DNA from: Pseudonocardia sp. HH130629-09
Lineage (GTDB): Bacteria > Actinomycetota > Actinomycetes > Mycobacteriales > Pseudonocardiaceae
Length of the DNA stretch: 64,000 bases
Direction of reading: 5' to 3'
NCBI RefSeq assembly: GCF_001294645.1
Contig: NZ_CP011868.1
Coordinates: 1,178,001-1,242,000, forward strand
Part shown: positions 1-8,925 of the stretch, in pieces
Position numbering within the stretch: the stretch's first letter is position 1
How the letters are laid out: each line of letters starts with the position of its first letter
Program-made: the position numbers and the translations under genes
The notes under the pieces: generated by a model
What the model saw: only the letters and a program-made list of their open reading frames with translations
The model's database searches: none
What the model was told of the DNA's origin: nothing

Positions 1-83
1 GCCTCGCCCTGCTCGACGACCCCGGGCATGCCGACCTGCCGTTCCTGCTGATCTCCGCCTGGGGCCGGCGGCCCCGCCCGTGA
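1..83 (+). CDS. 3' end of an unidentified gene (partial)
   Basis: An open frame enters from the left edge (codons in phase with base 3) and stops at TGA 81-83, leaving about 26 C-terminal residues that end in ISAWGRRPRP. This is too little to assign a family. The Rieske oxygenase starts 28 bases downstream on the same strand, so the two may be co-transcribed. Confidence 0.45.
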   Translation, partial: LALLDDPGHADLPFLLISAWGRRPRP

Positions 84-111
84 GCACCCCCACCACCACG
101 GAGGACCTGCG

Positions 112-1179
112 ATGTCCGGTCTCACCCGCTACATCCACGACGACTTCGGTCCCGCCCGCGCCGATGCGCTGACCGCGACCGGGACCGGCACCGCGCTGCC
201 CTATCCCGACGGCTGGTTCTGCCTCGCTTTCTCCGACGAGCTCCCGCCCGGTGGCGTCCTCACCCGCACGCTGATGGGGGAGGAGGTGGTGCTCTACCGC
301 ACCCGCGGGGGAGTGCTGCGGGCCGTGCGCCCCTACTGCCCGCACCTGGGAGCACATCTGGGGGCGGGCGGCGCGGTCGAGGGCGAGAACATCGTCTGCC
401 CGTTCCACCGGTTCGCCTTCGACACGGGCGGGACCTGCGTGGCGACCGGCTACGGGCTGCAGCCGCCGAAGGCCGCGCTGACGCGGTACGACGTGTGCGA
501 GGTGAACAGCTCCGTCTACGTGTGGCGGCATGCGCTGGGAGAGCCGCCGACCTGGGAGGTGCCCGCCCTGCACGGCCCGCGGCCCAGCGTCTTCCGGCAC
601 ACCACGGTCGACCTCGCGGGCCATCCGCAGATGATCGTCGAGAACGCGTTCGACTTCGGGCACCTCACCCAGCTGCACGGCCTGAGCGGGCTCACCATCG
701 ACGCCGATCCGGTGATCGGGGAGCCCACCTGCACGATCCCGGTGACCGCGGGCGGGCGGGCGTTGGTCCCCAGCGCGTCCTACGAGCTGACCGTCGTCGG
801 CCTCTCGACGTTGGCGGCCGTGGCGCGGCTCGGCCCGCTCGGTGACATGTACGTCCTGCTGCACGCGACCCCCACGGCGCCGGGCAGGCTCCACCTGCGC
901 CTGGGCGCCACCGTGGCGCTGGAGAAGGTCCCGTTCGTGCCCGACGTCCTGGGCCGGCTGATCACCGACCCGCTCTCGCAGCTGTTCAGCCGCCTGGCGC
1001 ACCACATCACCCTCCGGGACGCCGCTCCCGACTTCCCGGTGTGGAACCACCAGATCTACGTCGAGTACCCGAAGCTCGCCCCCGGTGACGGGCCCGTCGG
1101 CCGCTACCGGCGGTGGGCCCGGCAGTTCTACTCCGCTCCGGCCGGCGGGGACGTTCCGGTGGCCCCGCCCCGGACCTGA
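112..1179 (+). CDS. Rieske [2Fe-2S] aromatic/steroid-type oxygenase subunit
   Basis: This is a 355-residue Rieske non-heme iron oxygenase. The Rieske cluster ligands are visible as C76-x-H78 and C96-x2-H99. The mononuclear iron site is visible as D181, H184 and H189 in the segment ENAFDFGHLTQLHG. This layout matches the KshA/VanA-like single-component terminal oxygenases, which need a separate reductase to deliver electrons for hydroxylation or demethylation. No reductase gene is adjacent. The substrate cannot be told; a steroid or other alicyclic or aromatic compound is plausible from family knowledge only. The ATG is preceded by a GGAGG-like stretch. Confidence 0.85.
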   Translation: MSGLTRYIHDDFGPARADALTATGTGTALPYPDGWFCLAFSDELPPGGVLTRTLMGEEVVLYRTRGGVLRAVRPYCPHLGAHLGAGGAVEGENIVCPFHRFAFDTGGTCVATGYGLQPPKAALTRYDVCEVNSSVYVWRHALGEPPTWEVPALHGPRPSVFRHTTVDLAGHPQMIVENAFDFGHLTQLHGLSGLTIDADPVIGEPTCTIPVTAGGRALVPSASYELTVVGLSTLAAVARLGPLGDMYVLLHATPTAPGRLHLRLGATVALEKVPFVPDVLGRLITDPLSQLFSRLAHHITLRDAAPDFPVWNHQIYVEYPKLAPGDGPVGRYRRWARQFYSAPAGGDVPVAPPRT

Positions 1180-1180
1180 C

Positions 1181-1198
1181 CCGGGCCGACCGGCCCGG
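1181..1198 (+). terminator. hairpin after the Rieske oxygenase gene
   Basis: CCGGGCCG and CGGCCCGG form a perfect 8-bp inverted repeat with a 2-base loop immediately after the stop codon at 1177-1179. It lies between convergent genes. There is no T-run, as is usual in GC-rich actinobacteria. Confidence 0.5.
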
Positions 1199-1332
1199 CG
1201 CCCGCCTGCGGTCGGGGCGGCTCGGCCTCGACGGGCCGGTCGGTGTCCCCTCCTGCGACGGTCGGGGTCGGCCGTCACGGGCGGAACAGCGGGCCCGCCG
1301 GGGCCGGGGGACACGTCGAGCGGGGAGCCGCC

Positions 1333-2157
1333 TCAGCCCCGTGCCCGGTCCGTGGCGGCCAGCGAGCCGAGCAGCCGCAGGGCGTCGCCGGAGGCGCCCG
1401 GCTCACCGTGGTAGACGACGAGCTGCTGGCCGGGGGCTGAGCGGACGTCGAAGGTCTGCACGGTCAGGGTCAGCGGCCCCACCCGGGGATGCCGGAGGCG
1501 CTTGCGCTCCAGCGACTTGCCCCGCGCGTCGTGCGCCGCCCACAGCGCCTCGAACTCCGGGCCGCTCGAGAGCAGCCGGTGCAGGACCGCCCTGATCCGC
1601 GGGTCCTCCGGGTTGCGGCCGTGGTGGAGTCGGAACCCCGCGACGGTGTTCGCCGCGACGGCGTCCCGGTCGACGTAGAGGCTGCGGGCGGCCGGATCGC
1701 AGAACACGATCTCCATGAGGTTCCGCGAGAACGACCAGCCCCCGAACAGGGCATCGGCGATCTCGTTGGTCGCCAGGACGTCGAAGGCCCGGTTGTGGAC
1801 CAGCGCCGGGTTGTCCGGCCACGCGTCCATCAGCTGCGCCAGTGCCGGGTCCACCCGGTCCGTCGCGACGGCTGTCGCCGTCCTGGGTGTGGCCCCCGCC
1901 AGGGCGAACAGGTGCAAGCGCTCGTCGGCGTCGAGTTGCAGGACCGTCGACAGCGACTCGAGGACCTCCGCCGACGGGCGTCGCTCGCGCCCCTGCTCCA
2001 GACGGACGTAGTAGTCCACGCTCATCCCGGCGAGCGTCGCGACCTCCTCCCGGCGCAGCCCCGGGACCCGGCGTAACCCCGCCGAGGGCAGACCGACCGC
2101 GGCCGGGGTGATCCGGGCGCGCCGGGTGGCGAGGTACGCGCCGAGCTCCGAAGCCAT
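1333..2157 (-). CDS. XRE-family transcriptional regulator with MmyB-like ligand domain
   Basis: The protein has 274 residues. An N-terminal helix-turn-helix (about residues 12-70, with RREEVATLAGMSVDYYVRLEQG) is followed by a C-terminal domain starting near residue 100 (NPALVHNRAFDVLATNEIADALF). That domain is the MmyB-like ligand-binding fold (PAS-like) found in many actinobacterial regulators. The gene is divergent from the SDR gene, with a 102-bp gap that holds a 9-bp inverted repeat. This is the classic arrangement of a regulator and its target. The effector is unknown, although fatty acids have been reported for some family members. Confidence 0.88.
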   Translation of the reverse strand: MASELGAYLATRRARITPAAVGLPSAGLRRVPGLRREEVATLAGMSVDYYVRLEQGRERRPSAEVLESLSTVLQLDADERLHLFALAGATPRTATAVATDRVDPALAQLMDAWPDNPALVHNRAFDVLATNEIADALFGGWSFSRNLMEIVFCDPAARSLYVDRDAVAANTVAGFRLHHGRNPEDPRIRAVLHRLLSSGPEFEALWAAHDARGKSLERKRLRHPRVGPLTLTVQTFDVRSAPGQQLVVYHGEPGASGDALRLLGSLAATDRARG

Positions 2158-2185
2158 GCCGCACACGGTAGGACGTCCGGCGCAG

Positions 2186-2212
2186 CCGTGGGTGGGGGCG
2201 GCACACCCACGG
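2186..2212. promoter_or_regulatory. candidate operator between the XRE regulator and the SDR gene
   Basis: CCGTGGGTG (2186-2194) and CACCCACGG (2204-2212) form a perfect 9-bp inverted repeat around a 9-base centre. It lies in the divergent intergenic region and is a likely binding site for the XRE regulator. This is an inference from position and symmetry. Confidence 0.45.
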
Positions 2213-2259
2213 ACGACCGGGGCCTCCCGGTGCGGGCGTGCACCGGCGACGGTGGGCCC

Positions 2260-2979
2260 ATGACCACACAGAAGATCATCTTGGTGACGGGGGCCAGCAG
2301 CGGGATCGGGGAGGCGGTGGTGCGCCGGCTCGCGGGCGAGGGGCACGTCGTCGTGGCCGGGGCGCGCCGTACGGACCGGCTCGCCGCGCTGGCCGACAGC
2401 GCGGGGGGCGTTGTGGAGGCCGTGCGCGTCGACGTGACCGACCGCGACGACGTCCGGGCGTTCGTCGACTCCGCCCGGGAACGGCACGGCCGGGTGGACG
2501 TCCTGGTGAACAACGCGGGCGTGATGCCGCTGTCCCGGCTCGACGCCCTGCTCGTCGACGAGTGGGATCGGATGGTCGACGTGAACCTGCGCGGTCTGCT
2601 GCACGGCATCGCCGCGGCTCTGCCGGTGTTCACCGAGCAGGGTGGCGGGCACTTCGTCACGACCGCGAGCATCGGCGCGCACCAGGTCGTCCCGACGGCG
2701 GCGGTGTACTCGGGCACGAAGTACGCGGCGTGGGCGATCACCGAGGGCCTCCGCCTGGAGAGCGACCCCTCGATCCGCGTGACCACCCTGACCCCCGGCG
2801 TGGTCACGTCCGAGCTCGCGGACTCGATCTCCGATCCGGACGCAGCGGGCGGGATGCGCACCTACCGCGCCCACGCGATCGACCCCGATGCCATCGCCCG
2901 CTCGGTGTCCTTCGCCCTCGCCCAGCCCGAGGACGTCGACGTCAACGAGATCGTGGTGCGGCCCGCCCGTCAGCGCTGA
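2260..2979 (+). CDS. short-chain dehydrogenase/reductase (classical SDR)
   Basis: This is a 239-residue classical SDR. The nucleotide-binding motif TGASSGIG sits at residues 10-17, NNAG is present, and the catalytic set is S137, Y150 and K154 (YSGTK). The C-terminal VDVNEIVVRP resembles the YdfG-type NADP-dependent serine/3-hydroxy-acid dehydrogenase group. An in-frame GTG exists upstream at 2188, but the ATG at 2260 begins directly before the Rossmann fold. The gene is divergent from the XRE regulator, which probably controls it. The substrate is unknown. Confidence 0.87.
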   Translation: MTTQKIILVTGASSGIGEAVVRRLAGEGHVVVAGARRTDRLAALADSAGGVVEAVRVDVTDRDDVRAFVDSARERHGRVDVLVNNAGVMPLSRLDALLVDEWDRMVDVNLRGLLHGIAAALPVFTEQGGGHFVTTASIGAHQVVPTAAVYSGTKYAAWAITEGLRLESDPSIRVTTLTPGVVTSELADSISDPDAAGGMRTYRAHAIDPDAIARSVSFALAQPEDVDVNEIVVRPARQR

Positions 2980-3261
2980 CCGCTCGCCCCGGCGCGGGCC
3001 CGCGCCGGCCCGGTGCCGCCCGCACCGTGGTCGCGCGCCGGCGGCGCCGGGACCGGGTCCGCGTTCCCCCGCCCAGCACATCGGAGGGGCTGCGAGCTTC
3101 TCCCCGGCGCTACGCTGCCGCCCACGTCAGCCGTGCCTCGCCGGGGTACCGGTCCGGCCTGTGACGTAGTCGTGACTGCACGCGCCCGCTTCCGGCATTA
3201 CCTTCCGAAAGGCCCGCGACCAGCGCGAGCGACGAGGCACGCGCAAGATCGAGGAGAGTGC

Positions 3262-4821
3262 ATGAGCGACAGCCCTGAGCCGTCGGGACCGGTGATGCGG
3301 ATCGGTGTGGCCGCGGAGTCCGAGCCCGAGACGCGCGTGGCGATGAGCCCCGAGACCGTCGCGAAGGTGGTCGGTCTCGGCTACGCCGTCACCGTCGAGT
3401 CCGGGGCCGGTGCCCGGGCCGGGTTCACCGACGAGGCCTACGCCGAGGCGGGCGCCGACGTCGCCGACGGTCCCGTCTGGGACGCCGACGTCGTGGTGCG
3501 CATCAACGCCCCGCAGCCCGACGAGATCGGCAAGCTGCGCGAGGGCTCCGTGCTGATCGCGATGCTCGCGCCGCGCTTCGAGGAGGAACGCACGGCCGCG
3601 CTCGCCGCCCAGGGCGTCACCGCCCTGTCGATGGACGCGGTGCCCCGGATCTCGCGGGCCCAGTCGATGGACGTGCTGTCGTCGATGGCGAACATCGCGG
3701 GCTACCGCGCGGTGATCGAGGCGGCCCACGTGTTCGGCCGGTTCTTCACCGGTCAGGTCACCGCCGCGGGCAAGGTCCCGCCGGCGAAGGTGCTCGTGGC
3801 CGGGGCGGGCGTCGCCGGGCTCGCCGCCATCGCCGCCGCCAACAGCCTGGGCGCGGTGGTTCGGGCGACCGACCCGCGCTCCGAGGTCGCCGACCAGGTG
3901 CGGTCGCTCGGCGGGGAGTACCTGGCCGTCGAGGTGGAGCAGGAGGCGTCCACCGACGGCTACGCCAAGGCGACCTCGGCGGACTACGACAAGCGTGCGG
4001 CCGAGATCTACTCCGAGCAGGCCGCGGACTGCGACATCATCATCACCACCGCGCTCATCCCGGGGCGGCCCGCGCCGAAGCTGATCACCGCCTCTGACGT
4101 GGCGTCGATGCGCCCGGGCAGCGTGGTCGTCGACATGGCGGCCTCCCAGGGCGGGAACGTGGAGGGGTCGGTGGCCGGCGAGGCCGTCGTCACCGACCAC
4201 GGCGTGACGATCATCGGCTACACCGACCTCGCCGCCCGGTTGCCCGCGCAGGCGTCGCAGCTCTACGGCACGAACGTGCTGAACCTGCTCAAGCTGATGA
4301 CCCCGGAGAAGGACGGGCGGCTTGCGCTCGACCTGGACGACACGGTGGTCCGTGGCATCACGATCGCGCACGCGGGGGAAACGCTCTGGCCCCCGCCCCA
4401 GGTGAAGGTGAGTGCGGCGCCCGCGGCCCAACCGGCCGCCGAGCCCGTGGCGACGGAGCCGGAGAAGCCACGGTCCCCCTACGCGGGGCTCGCCGCCGGC
4501 GTCGTCGGCGCGGTGGCGCTGTTCGCGGTCACGGCACTGGCCCCGGCCGAGCTCGCAGGGCACCTCACGGTGTTCGTGCTGGCGATCGTCATCGGCTTCT
4601 ACGTCATCGGCAACGTGCACCACGCGCTGCACACGCCGCTGATGTCGGTCACGAACGCGATCTCCGGGATCATCGTCGTCGGCGCGATCCTGCAGATCGG
4701 CACCGGCGGCGACGCCCTTGTCATCGGGCTCGCCGCGGTCGCGGTGCTGCTCGCCGCCATCAACATCGTCGGTGGCTTCGCGGTGACGCGCCGCATGCTG
4801 CAGATGTTCACGAGGAGCTGA
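3262..4821 (+). CDS. pntA: NAD(P) transhydrogenase subunit alpha
   Basis: This 519-residue protein is the alpha subunit of the proton-translocating transhydrogenase, which moves hydride between NADH and NADP+ at the cell membrane. The N-terminal domain resembles alanine dehydrogenase ([21 protein letters not shown]), and the NAD-binding Rossmann motif [12 protein letters not shown] lies near residue 180. After a Pro/Ala/Glu linker around residues 390-415 there are about four membrane helices. The E. coli-like fused PntA layout is therefore present, rather than the split PntAA/PntAB form. GAGGAG lies just upstream of the ATG. pntB follows after 3 bases. Confidence 0.95.
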   Translation: MSDSPEPSGPVMRIGVAAESEPETRVAMSPETVAKVVGLGYAVTVESGAGARAGFTDEAYAEAGADVADGPVWDADVVVRINAPQPDEIGKLREGSVLIAMLAPRFEEERTAALAAQGVTALSMDAVPRISRAQSMDVLSSMANIAGYRAVIEAAHVFGRFFTGQVTAAGKVPPAKVLVAGAGVAGLAAIAAANSLGAVVRATDPRSEVADQVRSLGGEYLAVEVEQEASTDGYAKATSADYDKRAAEIYSEQAADCDIIITTALIPGRPAPKLITASDVASMRPGSVVVDMAASQGGNVEGSVAGEAVVTDHGVTIIGYTDLAARLPAQASQLYGTNVLNLLKLMTPEKDGRLALDLDDTVVRGITIAHAGETLWPPPQVKVSAAPAAQPAAEPVATEPEKPRSPYAGLAAGVVGAVALFAVTALAPAELAGHLTVFVLAIVIGFYVIGNVHHALHTPLMSVTNAISGIIVVGAILQIGTGGDALVIGLAAVAVLLAAINIVGGFAVTRRMLQMFTRS

Positions 4822-4824
4822 GCC

Positions 4825-6234
4825 GTGCAGACGTGGACCACTGCGGCGTACCTGATCGCCGCGATCCTGTTCGTGATCAGCCTCGCCGGGCTGTCGAGGC
4901 ACGAGACCGCCAAGTCCGGTGTGCTGTTCGGCATCACCGGCATGACCATCGCCCTGGTCGCCACCGCCGTCGTCGCGCTGGGGCAGGCGTCCGGGCTCGG
5001 CGTCGCGCTGCTGCTCGCGGCCGTCGTCATCGGTGCGGCGATCGGGCTCTGGCGGGCACGCGTCGTCGAGATGACGGGCATGCCCGAGCTCATCGCGCTC
5101 ATGCACAGCTTCGTCGGTCTCGCCGCGGTGCTGGTCGGCTGGAACGGCTTCCTGGAAGTCGAGGCCGGGCACCTGGTGCTGGAGGGACCGCTGCTGGGGA
5201 TTCACCACGCCGAGGTCGCGGTCGGGGTCTTCATCGGTGCGGTGACCTTCACCGGCTCGGTGATCGCCTACCTGAAGCTGTCGGCGAAGATCAAGTCGGC
5301 GCCGCTGATGCTGCCCGGCAAGAACGTCCTCAACCTCGGCGCGCTCGTCGCGTTCGCGGTGCTGACGGTGTTCTTCGTCATCACGCCGCAGATGTGGATC
5401 CTGGCCGTGCTCACGGTGCTGGCGCTGCTGCTCGGCCTGCACCTGGTCGCCTCGATCGGCGGCGGTGACATGCCGGTCGTGGTGTCGATGCTGAACTCCT
5501 ACTCCGGATGGGCCGCCGCGGCGGCGGGCTTCCTGCTCGGCAACGACCTGCTGATCATCACCGGCGCGCTCGTCGGGTCCTCCGGTGCCTACCTGTCCTA
5601 CATCATGTGCAAGGCGATGAACCGGTCGTTCATCTCGGTCATCGCCGGCGGCTTCGGGGCCACCTCCTCGGCGGCCGCCGCGGTGGAGGGCGAGCACCGC
5701 GAGATCGACGCCGACGGCGTCGCCGAGCTGCTCGCGAACGCCGGGAGCGTCGTGATCACCCCCGGCTACGGCATGGCGGTCGCCCAGGCCCAGTACCCGG
5801 TGGCGGAGCTGACCCGGTCACTGCGCGACGCCGGCGTGAAGGTGCGCTTCGGTGTCCACCCGGTCGCGGGACGGCTCCCCGGCCACATGAACGTGCTGCT
5901 CGCCGAGGCCCAGGTGCCCTACGACATCGTCCTGGAGATGGACGAGATCAACGACGACCTCGCCGAGACCGACGTCGTGCTGGTGATCGGCGCCAACGAC
6001 ACGGTCAACCCGGCCGCGTCGGAGGACCCGGGATCCCCGATCGCCGGGATGCCGGTGCTGCGGGTGTGGGACGCCAAGGACGTGATCGTCTTCAAGCGGT
6101 CGATGGCCACCGGCTACGCGGGCGTCCAGAACCCGCTCTTCTTCCGGGACAACACCCAGATGCTGTTCGGCGACGCCAAGGAGCGCGTGCAGGACATCCT
6201 CGCCTCGATCAAGAGCCTCGCGAGGACGGGCTGA
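4825..6234 (+). CDS. pntB: NAD(P) transhydrogenase subunit beta
   Basis: The beta subunit has 469 residues with a GTG start. The N-terminal two-thirds carry about nine membrane helices forming the proton channel. The C-terminal domain binds NADP(H), with the conserved [38 protein letters not shown] region and [10 protein letters not shown]. The gene starts 3 bases after pntA on the same strand, so the two form one operon encoding a complete enzyme. The likely role is NADPH supply and redox balancing. Confidence 0.95.
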   Translation: MQTWTTAAYLIAAILFVISLAGLSRHETAKSGVLFGITGMTIALVATAVVALGQASGLGVALLLAAVVIGAAIGLWRARVVEMTGMPELIALMHSFVGLAAVLVGWNGFLEVEAGHLVLEGPLLGIHHAEVAVGVFIGAVTFTGSVIAYLKLSAKIKSAPLMLPGKNVLNLGALVAFAVLTVFFVITPQMWILAVLTVLALLLGLHLVASIGGGDMPVVVSMLNSYSGWAAAAAGFLLGNDLLIITGALVGSSGAYLSYIMCKAMNRSFISVIAGGFGATSSAAAAVEGEHREIDADGVAELLANAGSVVITPGYGMAVAQAQYPVAELTRSLRDAGVKVRFGVHPVAGRLPGHMNVLLAEAQVPYDIVLEMDEINDDLAETDVVLVIGANDTVNPAASEDPGSPIAGMPVLRVWDAKDVIVFKRSMATGYAGVQNPLFFRDNTQMLFGDAKERVQDILASIKSLARTG

Positions 6235-6328
6235 CCGTCGGGGGTCTTCACCCGGGCGGGGCGCAGGTGTTACCGAGCCGACTCCTGCGCTCCGCTTGCC
6301 CGGAACGTCCGGTGGGCACCCTGTGACC

Positions 6329-6478
6329 ATGAGTGAGAGCAGCACGCAGCACGCGAACGAGACCTGGCCCCACCCCGAGAGCGAGCAGGCCCGGCACGAC
6401 GGGCGCTACACCCCGGTCGCCCGCGGGGGCCACCGCGGCCACCGGTCCGACGACCCGTCGACCGTCATGTGGGACTGA
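6329..6478 (+). CDS. small hydrophilic hypothetical protein
   Basis: A 49-residue open frame starts at ATG 6329 and ends in SDDPSTVMWD. It is rich in His, Ser and Arg, with no membrane segment or known motif. It occupies part of the 366-base gap between pntB and the anti-sigma gene; the rest of that gap shows no feature. Coding potential is plausible but unproven, and I do not recognise a family. Confidence 0.35.
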   Translation: MSESSTQHANETWPHPESEQARHDGRYTPVARGGHRGHRSDDPSTVMWD

Positions 6479-6600
6479 CCTGACCCCACCGCCCGGTCCG
6501 CGACGGATCGGGCCCGATGAGAACCGGTCGCCGTCACCCGCCCTCGGGCGTGGGGTGCGGCGACCCTGTCGTTGCGGGGCCCGTCGTGGGCCCGGGCGTC

Positions 6601-7032
6601 TCAGGACGCGGGGGTGCACAGCCCCGGGCAGCGGCCGATCCGGCCCCGGAACGTGACGGTGGTCCCGTCCGGACCCGGCTCCACCCGCACGTCCTCCGCG
6701 ACCGCCTCGATCATCCCGATGCCCCGTCCACGGTGGCCGGGGTCGGTGGGCGGGTCGCGCCAGCACCCGCGGTCGCTGACCTCCATCCGCACCCGGTATC
6801 CCTCGGCCTCGCCGTGCAGCAGGACCGTCGCGGCGGCCTCCGAGCCGGCGGCCCCGTAGGCGTGCTCGATGCAGTTGGACACGGCCTCGTTCACCGCGAG
6901 GACGAGGTCCTGCACGGTCGGGCACTGCTCGTCGGTCCCGCACAGCGACGCGAGCCACCTGCGGGTCTCCCGGCGGGAGCGACCTGCCGACGCGGGTTCG
7001 ACGGGCAGCTCGACACACAAAGTCGGGGGCAT
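6601..7032 (-). CDS. RsbW-like anti-sigma factor / ATP-binding (HATPase_c_2) protein
   Basis: The protein has 143 residues and the GHKL/HATPase_c_2 fold. The N-box is LAVNEAVSNCIEHAY (about residues 45-59), and the G-boxes are EVSDRGCW and GRGIGMIEAVAEDV. Such proteins bind and silence SigB/SigF-type sigma factors or phosphorylate anti-anti-sigma proteins. The gene is divergent from the sigma factor at 7191 with about 160 bases between them, so it is the natural partner. No anti-anti-sigma gene lies nearby. Confidence 0.85.
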   Translation of the reverse strand: MPPTLCVELPVEPASAGRSRRETRRWLASLCGTDEQCPTVQDLVLAVNEAVSNCIEHAYGAAGSEAAATVLLHGEAEGYRVRMEVSDRGCWRDPPTDPGHRGRGIGMIEAVAEDVRVEPGPDGTTVTFRGRIGRCPGLCTPAS

Positions 7033-7190
7033 GGGGCAGCAGTACCCACCAGGTCGCCGTGCAACTCATCGGAGTGACCGCCGATCGAAAGAACCGACCA
7101 GGTCACGCGAAGTTCGACGTGCGGGCCCGCGGCCCGCGGCCTACCGTCGATCGGTGATGGCAGTCGATCGTTGCCGGCCGCGGAGACGGC

Positions 7191-8006
7191 ATGGCTGAGC
7201 CGAGTACGGACGCGGACACCCGCCCCGACGAGTACACCCACCTCGTCGAGCCTCTCCGTGCCTTCGCGGCCGCCGGCCCCGGGGATCCGGAACGGGAGCG
7301 GCTGCGCTCCGAGCTGGCACAGGGCTACCACCCGGTGGTCCGGCACATCGCCGGGCGCTACCGGCACCGCGGCGAGCCCGTCGAGGACCTGGAGCAGGTC
7401 GGCGCGATCGGTCTGCTCAACGCGCTGGACCGGTTCGACCCGGAGCAGGGCACCCCGTTCCTGGCCTACGCCGTCCCCACGATCACCGGGGAGATCCGCC
7501 GATACTTCCGCGACCGCACCTGGTCGATGCGGGTGCCGCGGCGGCTCAAGGACATCCAGAGCCGCATGACGCGCGCCCAGGAGGAGCTGGCCTCGCGGCA
7601 CGGCTGCGCCCCGAAGGTCTCCGAGCTCGCCGAGCACCTCGACATCAGCCGGGAGGAGGTCATCGAGGGGCTGCAGGCCCAGGACTCCTACCGGTCGGAC
7701 TCGCTCGACAAGCTCGTCGGCGACACCGACAACCCGCTCGGCGAGATCGTCGGGGGCATCGACGCCGGGATGGACGCGGTCGAGGCCCGCGAGTCGCTGC
7801 GCCCGGCCCTGCGCAAGCTCCCCGAGCGGGAACGGACCATCCTCATGCTGCGGTTCTTCGGCAACCAGACCCAGACCCAGATCGCCGCCCAGGTGGGGCT
7901 GTCGCAGATGCACGTGTCGCGGCTGCTCGCCCGGGCCCTGGTGACCCTGCGCGGTCACCTCGCCGACGACCAGGACCAGCACGACGGGGTTCCCGAGGCG
8001 GGCTGA
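7191..8006 (+). CDS. alternative RNA polymerase sigma factor, SigB/SigF/SigG group
   Basis: This is a 271-residue group 3 sigma-70 factor. Region 2 is DLEQVGAIGLLNALDRFDPEQGTPFLAYA, split here as DLEQVGAIGLLNALDRFD and TPFLAYA, followed by ITGEIRRYFRD. Region 3 begins near residue 120 (VPRRLKDIQ). Region 4 is the C-terminal ALRKLPERERTILMLRFF and QTQIAAQVGLSQMHVSRLL helix-turn-helix. It should direct a general stress regulon. It is divergent from an RsbW-like anti-sigma gene. A hairpin at 8045-8070 follows, and a SigF-like promoter precedes the next gene. Confidence 0.93.
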   Translation: MAEPSTDADTRPDEYTHLVEPLRAFAAAGPGDPERERLRSELAQGYHPVVRHIAGRYRHRGEPVEDLEQVGAIGLLNALDRFDPEQGTPFLAYAVPTITGEIRRYFRDRTWSMRVPRRLKDIQSRMTRAQEELASRHGCAPKVSELAEHLDISREEVIEGLQAQDSYRSDSLDKLVGDTDNPLGEIVGGIDAGMDAVEARESLRPALRKLPERERTILMLRFFGNQTQTQIAAQVGLSQMHVSRLLARALVTLRGHLADDQDQHDGVPEAG

Positions 8007-8044
8007 CCGCCGTTCCGCTACGACGATCAGGTGTCCGTGAAGGT

Positions 8045-8070
8045 CCGACCGGGGTAGCCGGTCCGGTCGG
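8045..8070 (+). terminator. hairpin after the sigma factor gene
   Basis: CCGACCGG (8045-8052) and CCGGTCGG (8063-8070) form an 8-bp stem with a 10-base loop, 38 bases downstream of the sigma stop codon. It is a plausible intrinsic terminator without a T-tract. Confidence 0.4.
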
Positions 8071-8093
8071 CATCACATCGCCGTCACCTGGGC

Positions 8094-8119
8094 GGTTCCC
8101 CACCGGTCTCCGGGGGTAG
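8094..8119 (+). promoter_or_regulatory. candidate SigB/SigF-type promoter for the Lys/Ala-rich protein
   Basis: GGTT (8094-8097) and GGGTAG (8114-8119) are separated by 16 bases. This resembles the actinobacterial SigF/SigB consensus GTTT-N15-17-GGGTAT. It lies 160 bases upstream of the gene at 8283 and directly downstream of the sigma gene itself. This is an inference from the motif. Confidence 0.4.
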
Positions 8120-8282
8120 CCTGTCGTGTTCCGCGTACGCCGCCGCCCGTTCACCGGGTCGCGGTGTTGCGCATCCGACGATGTGGGCGAGACCCTCGCC
8201 CGCACCTCGGCGCCCGGCCGGTGTCCCCATCGGCCGGTCCCGCGTCGTGCCGTCGGTCGCGAGGACAGGAGAGGACCCGGGT

Positions 8283-8795
8283 ATGGCCGTGCAGGAGAAG
8301 AAGTCCGTGACCGAGAAGGGCACGAAGAGCAAGAAGGGCAAGAAGAGCGGCCGGGAGGCCGTCGAGGCCGCGAAGGCCGAGACGAAGAAGGCCCGCCGCG
8401 CGGAGGAGAAGGACGCCGAGAAGGCCGTCCGCGCCGCCCGCAAGGCCGAGAAGAAGGCCCGCAAGCAGGCGAAGGCCGCGCGTGCTGCGCAGAAGAAGGC
8501 GGCGGCTGCCGAGAAGAAGGCCGCCGCGAAGGCGAAGGCCGCGCGGCTGGAGAAGGTCGCCCAGCGCGACGCTGCCGCGAAGGCGGAGAAGAAGGCCCGG
8601 AAGCTGGCGAAGGAGCGGGTCGTCGCCGGGCAGCCGGGCAGCGGTGTCGGTACGCCCGAGACCACGCCCGCCGAGCGGGAGCAGCGCCGTCGTGAGGCCG
8701 AGCAGGCGGCCGGCCGGCTCGCCGCCGCGGCCGAGCACAAGGCCACCGCCGAGCGCCCCGCCGAGGTGCACCACACCAACGGTGCGCGCGTCTGA
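8283..8795 (+). CDS. Lys/Ala-rich, highly basic coiled-coil (histone-like) protein
   Basis: The protein has 170 residues. Residues 1-120 are almost entirely Lys, Ala, Glu and Arg in AEKKA/AAKAK-type repeats, predicting one long basic helix. The tail (residues 121-170) is more acidic and ends in HHTNGARV. It resembles the histone H1-like Lys/Ala-rich tails of actinobacterial nucleoid proteins but has no recognised globular DNA-binding domain. AGGAGAGG precedes the ATG. A possible SigF-type promoter upstream and the adjacent sigma factor suggest stress-induced expression, perhaps in nucleoid or surface protection. The function is unknown. Confidence 0.7.
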   Translation: MAVQEKKSVTEKGTKSKKGKKSGREAVEAAKAETKKARRAEEKDAEKAVRAARKAEKKARKQAKAARAAQKKAAAAEKKAAAKAKAARLEKVAQRDAAAKAEKKARKLAKERVVAGQPGSGVGTPETTPAEREQRRREAEQAAGRLAAAAEHKATAERPAEVHHTNGARV

Positions 8796-8817
8796 CCACC
8801 GCACACCGCGGCACCGG

Positions 8818-8849
8818 CGACGCCCGGACCCGGCCGGGTCCGGGCGTCG
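8818..8849 (+). terminator. strong 32-bp perfect palindrome, terminator
   Basis: CGACGCCCGGACCCGG (8818-8833) is followed directly by its exact reverse complement (8834-8849). It lies 22 bases after the stop of the Lys/Ala-rich gene and upstream of cbiM, so it should insulate the cobalt operon. Confidence 0.7.
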
Positions 8850-8856
8850 ACGAATG

Positions 8857-8895
8857 TCAGGCACTGCACACCTGTCCGGATGTTCAGGCTTGCAC
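8857..8895. promoter_or_regulatory. direct repeat upstream of cbiM
   Basis: TCAGGCACTGCAC (8857-8869) recurs as TCAGGCTTGCAC (8884-8895), about 27 bases apart, within the 76-base leader of cbiM. It may be an operator or part of the promoter of the metal-transport operon. No cobalamin riboswitch would fit in this short leader. Confidence 0.3.
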
Positions 8896-8925
8896 GAGCT
8901 AACGGTGGGGCCGTAGCGTTCGTCC

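Noticed and set aside
3127..5697. An open frame of more than 850 codons antisense to pntAB, and similar long antisense frames opposite poxB, boxB/boxC and the benzoate-CoA ligase gene
   Set aside because: The translations are Arg/Gly/His/Asp-rich without any domain, and pntAB on the other strand has full family motifs. High GC content leaves antisense frames open by chance.
8850..8925. Cobalamin riboswitch before cbiM
   Set aside because: The 76-base leader is too short, and no B12-box-like sequence was seen.
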